Assembly: GCA_020352575.1 (NCBI GenBank)
Contig: CP070681.1
Location: 75,912-84,820, forward strand
DNA: 8,909 nucleotides
From: Acidimicrobiia bacterium
GTDB taxonomy: Bacteria > Actinomycetota > Acidimicrobiia > Spongiisociales > JAENVV01
Reading direction: 5' to 3'
The translations under genes were made by a program, and so were the position numbers. Below are positions 5,918-8,909 of this stretch, in pieces. The number at the start of each line of letters is the position of its first letter. Position 1 is the stretch's first letter. The notes under the pieces are model-generated. The model saw only the letters and a list, made by a program, of their open reading frames with translations, searched no databases and was not told the DNA's origin.

Positions 5918-7411
5918 TCAAGTATATGGGTGGGAATCCCAAGCGGCGAGGGCGGCCGCCAGGTCCAGCGCCGGACCAACGGAACGCTCGTAGTCGTCCC
6001 CCACCGACGACCGCAGGCCCGACCGGGCCCCAACTGCGACGTCCTCGGCGAACCGCTCCCATGCGGTGGTCGCAGAGGCCCGTCCGCTCCAGGGTGCGAG
6101 GAGCGCCACGACCCCCGTGACGAGCGCGCCGGCGGCGGCAACCAGCGCTCCGCCCGGTACGCCTGCGACCGCCATCGCCACCCCAGCGAACAGCGCGATC
6201 GGCCCGATCCATCCCAGTGCCCGCGTGAACGGCCACCAGGGGCGCCCTCGGACATCGAGCTTCGACGACGCCGCCCGCACGGCGTCTGCGAAGGCACCGT
6301 CGACCCGATCGCCGATCCCCGGGGGTGGCGCATCGGTCAGCGCAGCCGCATCCACCATCGCCATCTCGAGTGCCGATCGGACCGCAACCGTCCGCTCGTC
6401 CGTGCGCCATTCGTCGAGCGACCGTTCGAGGGCGTCCAGCGCTCCTGCTCGAGCCGACTCGACAGGTCCATGGGCGACGCGGTGCGCAATGCCACCGGCG
6501 ACCCCACCGGCTTCGGCTGCTCCGGTGGCGCGCCCCAGGGCCTGCAGGGCGGTACCGGCACCCTCGGGCACGAGGAGGCGCCGCACCGCCACACTCGTCT
6601 CGGCTTCCACCATCGGCCACGGCCGCACCGCGAAAGCGGCCGTGGGCGTCGCCTCCCGGATGAGGTCGACGGCACTGGCACGAAGGTGTGCAACCGGGTC
6701 GAACGAGGCCGCGCCCACCGCGTGGTCGATCGCCCGTCGGACCGCGTCCACCCCGATCGGCTGCCCGTGGGGGGGCGCACCGGCAGCGGGTATGACCCTT
6801 CCTTCGAGGCCAAGGTCGGCAGCGAAGGAACCGAGGGCAACCCGCACCGCGTCAACCTCCGCGCCGATGAGGGTGTCGACCTTGTTCAGGACCACGACGA
6901 CGCCTCCGAGCGCCGGTCGCAAGCGGGCGAGCACTTCGGCAGTCCGGGCGTCGTGGTACTTCACCGGATCGGTGACCCACACCACGACATCTGCCCTCGG
7001 GATCACCCACTCCGCGACCAACGCGTTCTCTTGCCGAACCGAATCGGTATCGGGGAGGTCGACCAGGACCCAGTCGGGGGCGGGAGGGTCCGACACCCTC
7101 TGCCCGATGCCCAGGTCGTCGAGCAGAGCAGCTGTCACGGGATCGACATCGGACGGGATCCAGGCCAAGGGTTCCTGGGTGGTGGGACGGACCAAACCAG
7201 TGCGAGCGATCGGTACGCCGGCCAGCGCGTTGACGAGGCTGGACTTGCCGGACCCCGTTCCCCCGACGACCGCCACGATCGGCAACGCCGGAGGTGCCGC
7301 CGCACGCCGCTCGGCCTCCTCGAGGAGCCTGCGGGCGCGAGCGACCACGGCGGGATCCACGACCCCGTCTGAGGCGTCGACGACTCGGGTCACTGCGGAG
7401 GAGTCCCTCAC
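5918..7411 (-). CDS. Membrane-associated dynamin-like/YfjP-type GTPase
   Basis: A 497-residue GTPase, the second gene of a two-gene minus-strand unit. Motifs in order are the P-loop GGTGSGKSS at 50-58, the switch I threonines in RPTT at 75-78, the G3 motif DLPD at 118-121 with D123-S124 following, and NKVD at 176-179 for guanine specificity. A long, mostly helical middle region follows. Two hydrophobic segments (about 399-417 and 421-440), split by a VPGG turn, form a membrane hairpin before a charged C-terminal tail. This layout matches actinobacterial GTPases annotated as dynamin-like or YfjP-family and distantly recalls Streptomyces DynA/DynB. A role in membrane remodelling or stress protection is inferred from the family only. 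The start is GTG at 7411, overlapping the preceding gene's TGA (GTGA), with AGGGGG 4 nt upstream; a second in-frame GTG six codons later is possible. Confidence 0.85.
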   Translation of the reverse strand: MRDSSAVTRVVDASDGVVDPAVVARARRLLEEAERRAAAPPALPIVAVVGGTGSGKSSLVNALAGVPIARTGLVRPTTQEPLAWIPSDVDPVTAALLDDLGIGQRVSDPPAPDWVLVDLPDTDSVRQENALVAEWVIPRADVVVWVTDPVKYHDARTAEVLARLRPALGGVVVVLNKVDTLIGAEVDAVRVALGSFAADLGLEGRVIPAAGAPPHGQPIGVDAVRRAIDHAVGAASFDPVAHLRASAVDLIREATPTAAFAVRPWPMVEAETSVAVRRLLVPEGAGTALQALGRATGAAEAGGVAGGIAHRVAHGPVESARAGALDALERSLDEWRTDERTVAVRSALEMAMVDAAALTDAPPPGIGDRVDGAFADAVRAASSKLDVRGRPWWPFTRALGWIGPIALFAGVAMAVAGVPGGALVAAAGALVTGVVALLAPWSGRASATTAWERFAEDVAVGARSGLRSSVGDDYERSVGPALDLAAALAAWDSHPYT

Positions 7412-8760
7412 TCCGCCCCCTGGAGGACCCGCGCCGCCTCGTTCATCTCTCCGAGGTCCGGCATCGACCGTGAGGCGGCGTCCAGGTACGGAGCCGCCAG
7501 GTGGTGACGTGCCGCGCGAACCGCGTCCTCCCAGTCCCTGCCCAACGAGGCCCGGAGGTCCTCACCGTCCGACATCTCCGCTGCCCCTCGGGCCCAAGCC
7601 GCCCACGTGCTGCGAGCCACGGCATCCGGATCGGGCAGCCCCGAGACCTCTGGGATCCCTGCGGGGAGGGACGTCCGCCACGCAGATCGCATCGCCGCGG
7701 CCGTCGATGCGATCTCGACCCGCAAGCGGTCCTCGACGACATGGAGCATTGGCTCGGGCACGAGTCCCGACGAGCGCCCTCGAAGCGAGAGTGCGGGCGT
7801 CCTCATCGCCGCAAGGGCGGCGTCGGGAAGTGCGGGGTCCACGCGCCGGTCCACCACGGCTTGGACCCCCGCCCGGGCCGCTGCGACGAATGGGAGGGCG
7901 GCGACCAGTTCATCGGCGACCCGCCTCGTACCGGCGGCAACCTCGTGGCAGAGGCCACCCATCGCCTGCATCCGGGCGAGATCTGCATCCTCCTCGGCGA
8001 TCTCGATGAGGAGGGAGAGGATGTGGCGCACCGCCTCGTGGGGTGGGCCGAGCGTCTCGGGATCGAGCGCCTGCTCGGCCACCGGGATGACCTCATCCGC
8101 GTCGAGGAACAGGCCACGTGACTCGGCCCGCTTCGGGATCGTGCTCCGCACCGCAGCCACTCCGGCCCCGTCGGTCCGGTTGAGGACGTGGAGCATCGGT
8201 ACCTCGCGGACCAACCCATCCACCACTCGTTGCCACCCCTCCCGGTCGCCGAAGCGGGCAGGCGAACTCACGAAGACGACGACGTCGGCTGCGGCGAGGA
8301 GGGCGTCGGCCATCTCACGGTGACCGGCTTGGGCAGAGTCGAAATCGGGTGCATCGATGACGACCAGGTTGGACAGCTCCTCACGGTCATCGACCACCAC
8401 CAAGGGTGCCACTCCCGCGAACGATCGGGTCGAGAGCCGAGGGGCATGATCCCGATGGCACCACGCGACCGGTCGGGTCGTCGTGGGACGCAGTGCAGAG
8501 GCGTCGGAGACCCTGCGACCGGCAAGGCCGTTCAGCAGCGTGGACTTCCCCACGCCCGTCGACCCGGCCAGCACGGCCAGGATCGGCCCATCCACGCCCT
8601 CGGCGAGCGGCACGAGGCGCGAGCGGACCAACTGGGAGAGCCCGGCGCGCCGTTCCTCCAGCTCGCGTGGCGCAAGGGGCCACGGCTCGCCCAGCACCGC
8701 GTCGAGTCGACGTGCGGCGCGCAGGATCTCGGTCGGTGCGGAGCCCTCCACGACGCGCAT
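7408..8760 (-). CDS. Soluble dynamin-like GTPase, partner of the downstream membrane GTPase
   Basis: A 450-residue GTPase, first gene of the minus-strand pair. After about 60 helical residues come the P-loop AGSTGVGKST at 65-74, switch I RPTTTRPVAW at 91-100, G3 DAPDFDS at 136-142, and a G4 motif reading NRTD (194-197) where NKxD is usual. The remainder is charged and predicted helical, with no membrane segment, unlike its neighbour. The RPTT and D-x-PD-x-DS patterns are shared with the downstream gene, suggesting an old duplication that diverged into a soluble and a membrane partner. Similar adjacent pairs occur in other Actinobacteria, labelled dynamin-family, ABC-transporter-like or GTPase proteins; the function is not known to me. 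The ATG at 8760 is the only usable start, since in-frame stops lie upstream without another start codon. No clear ribosome site is seen. It ends in the GTGA overlap with the next gene. Confidence 0.85.
   Translation of the reverse strand: MRVVEGSAPTEILRAARRLDAVLGEPWPLAPRELEERRAGLSQLVRSRLVPLAEGVDGPILAVLAGSTGVGKSTLLNGLAGRRVSDASALRPTTTRPVAWCHRDHAPRLSTRSFAGVAPLVVVDDREELSNLVVIDAPDFDSAQAGHREMADALLAAADVVVFVSSPARFGDREGWQRVVDGLVREVPMLHVLNRTDGAGVAAVRSTIPKRAESRGLFLDADEVIPVAEQALDPETLGPPHEAVRHILSLLIEIAEEDADLARMQAMGGLCHEVAAGTRRVADELVAALPFVAAARAGVQAVVDRRVDPALPDAALAAMRTPALSLRGRSSGLVPEPMLHVVEDRLRVEIASTAAAMRSAWRTSLPAGIPEVSGLPDPDAVARSTWAAWARGAAEMSDGEDLRASLGRDWEDAVRAARHHLAAPYLDAASRSMPDLGEMNEAARVLQGAE
7412..7421 (-). 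promoter_or_regulatory. Shine-Dalgarno-like site (AGGGGGCGGA) for the downstream GTPase
   Basis: Read on the minus strand, AGGGGGCGGA directly precedes the GTG at 7411, with AGGGGG at 4-nt spacing. It lies in the last codons of the upstream GTPase and, together with the GTGA overlap, supports coupled translation of the pair. Confidence 0.4.
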
Positions 8761-8812
8761 TCTGGCAGGCGGCGGACGAGGCCCTGCGTCGAGCCGTAGG
8801 CCCGCCCGTCAC

Positions 8813-8818
8813 TACACT
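8813..8818 (+). promoter_or_regulatory. Candidate -10 box (TACACT) for the gene at 8849
   Basis: TACACT fits TANNNT and is the same hexamer seen before the dehydrogenase gene. A weak -35 candidate, TCGAGC at 8789-8794, lies 18 nt upstream. A start about 7 nt downstream would give a leader of roughly 24 nt with a ribosome site. It lies in the 88-nt divergent gap. I could not identify a promoter for the opposite gene. Confidence 0.4.
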
Positions 8819-8819
8819 G

Positions 8820-8835
8820 CCCCTCTTCGGGGGGG
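8820..8835 (+). promoter_or_regulatory. Small C(UUCG)G tetraloop hairpin in the divergent gap
   Basis: CCCCTC-TTCG-GGGGGG can form a 6-bp stem (one T-G wobble) closed by the very stable C(UUCG)G tetraloop. It lies between the candidate -10 box and the ribosome site. If transcription starts near 8825, only part would be in the RNA, so its role is unclear and the pattern could be chance in GC-rich DNA. Confidence 0.25.
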
Positions 8836-8839
8836 ACTC

Positions 8840-8845
8840 GAAGGA
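8840..8845 (+). promoter_or_regulatory. Shine-Dalgarno-like site (GAAGGA)
   Basis: GAAGGA lies 3 nt before the ATG at 8849. The spacing is shorter than ideal, but this is the clearest ribosome site before an ATG in this window. Confidence 0.4.
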
Positions 8846-8848
8846 TCC

Positions 8849-8909
8849 ATGAACGCTCGCCTACGCACTGCCGGGATCGTCGCGCCCATCGGGCTCTTGC
8901 TCGTGGCCG
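8849..8909 (+). CDS. Start of a secreted or membrane-anchored protein (runs off the window)
   Basis: Only the first 20 codons are in the window and the frame is open to the end. The peptide has a basic start (MNARLR) followed by an uninterrupted apolar stretch (GIVAPIGLLLVA), the typical form of a Sec signal peptide or N-terminal membrane anchor. No cleavage site or lipobox is reached. Start support comes from the GAAGGA site and the TACACT box upstream, and from divergent placement relative to the GTPase pair. Nothing can be said of its function. Confidence 0.5.
   Translation, partial: MNARLRTAGIVAPIGLLLVA

Noticed and set aside
4764..6620. 618-codon open frame on the minus strand
   Set aside because: It runs across the lipid kinase, the terminator hairpin and part of the GTPase gene in another frame, with Arg/Gly-rich sequence and no recognisable domain.
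5846..7372. 508-codon open frame on the plus strand opposite the membrane GTPase
   Set aside because: Arg, Asp and His-rich shadow translation without hydrophobic core or motifs; the opposite strand has all GTPase motifs in order.
6066..8009. 647-codon open frame on the plus strand opposite both GTPase genes
   Set aside because: The translation is rich in Ser, Arg, Pro and Thr without domain motifs, and it crosses the overlap of two well-supported minus-strand GTPases. Long antisense frames are expected in DNA this GC-rich.
1..8909. CRISPR array, tRNA/rRNA genes, insertion sequences or attachment sites
   Set aside because: Looked for by eye on both strands; no spaced direct repeats, cloverleaf-like sequence, transposase or integrase frame, or terminal inverted repeats were recognised. 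A covariance-model search was not possible.

Overview
The window is about 8.9 kb of very GC-rich, gene-dense bacterial DNA. Base composition, GTG starts, long shadow ORFs in all frames, probable leaderless promoters (TANNNT just before ATG) and the gene families suggest a high-GC actinobacterium. An Acidimicrobiia-like lineage is my best guess, but this is an inference from style, not a phylogeny. No RNA gene, CRISPR array, insertion sequence, transposase or phage gene was seen.

Layout. Bases 1 to about 45 are an AT-rich tract unlike the rest and look like a foreign or chimeric contig end. They run directly into a flavoprotein disulfide reductase gene (CoA-disulfide reductase/NADH oxidase-like) that has lost its N-terminal FAD-binding loop. 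Next on the plus strand are a class I aspartate-type aminotransferase, and then a tight cluster of three: an alcohol dehydrogenase-like MDR oxidoreductase without the usual catalytic-zinc cysteine, an MFS transporter of the UMF1/Atg22-like type that appears to start at CTG, and a diacylglycerol/sphingosine-kinase-fold lipid kinase. These three overlap at their ends and are probably translationally coupled. A strong hairpin follows, shared with the convergent minus-strand unit.

That minus-strand unit is a pair of large GTPases overlapping by 4 nt. The first translated is soluble; the second has a two-pass membrane hairpin near its C-terminus. They resemble the paired dynamin-like/YfjP-type GTPases of Actinobacteria. 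Beyond a short divergent intergenic region, a plus-strand gene for a secreted or membrane-anchored protein begins and runs off the window.

How the genes may work together. The aminotransferase and the flavoprotein are probably independent metabolic genes. The dehydrogenase, transporter and lipid kinase are likely co-translated, which suggests but does not prove a shared membrane or lipid-related role. The GTPase pair probably acts together at the membrane. No defence, mobile or biosynthetic island was found; the notable points are sequence oddities within otherwise recognisable genes.
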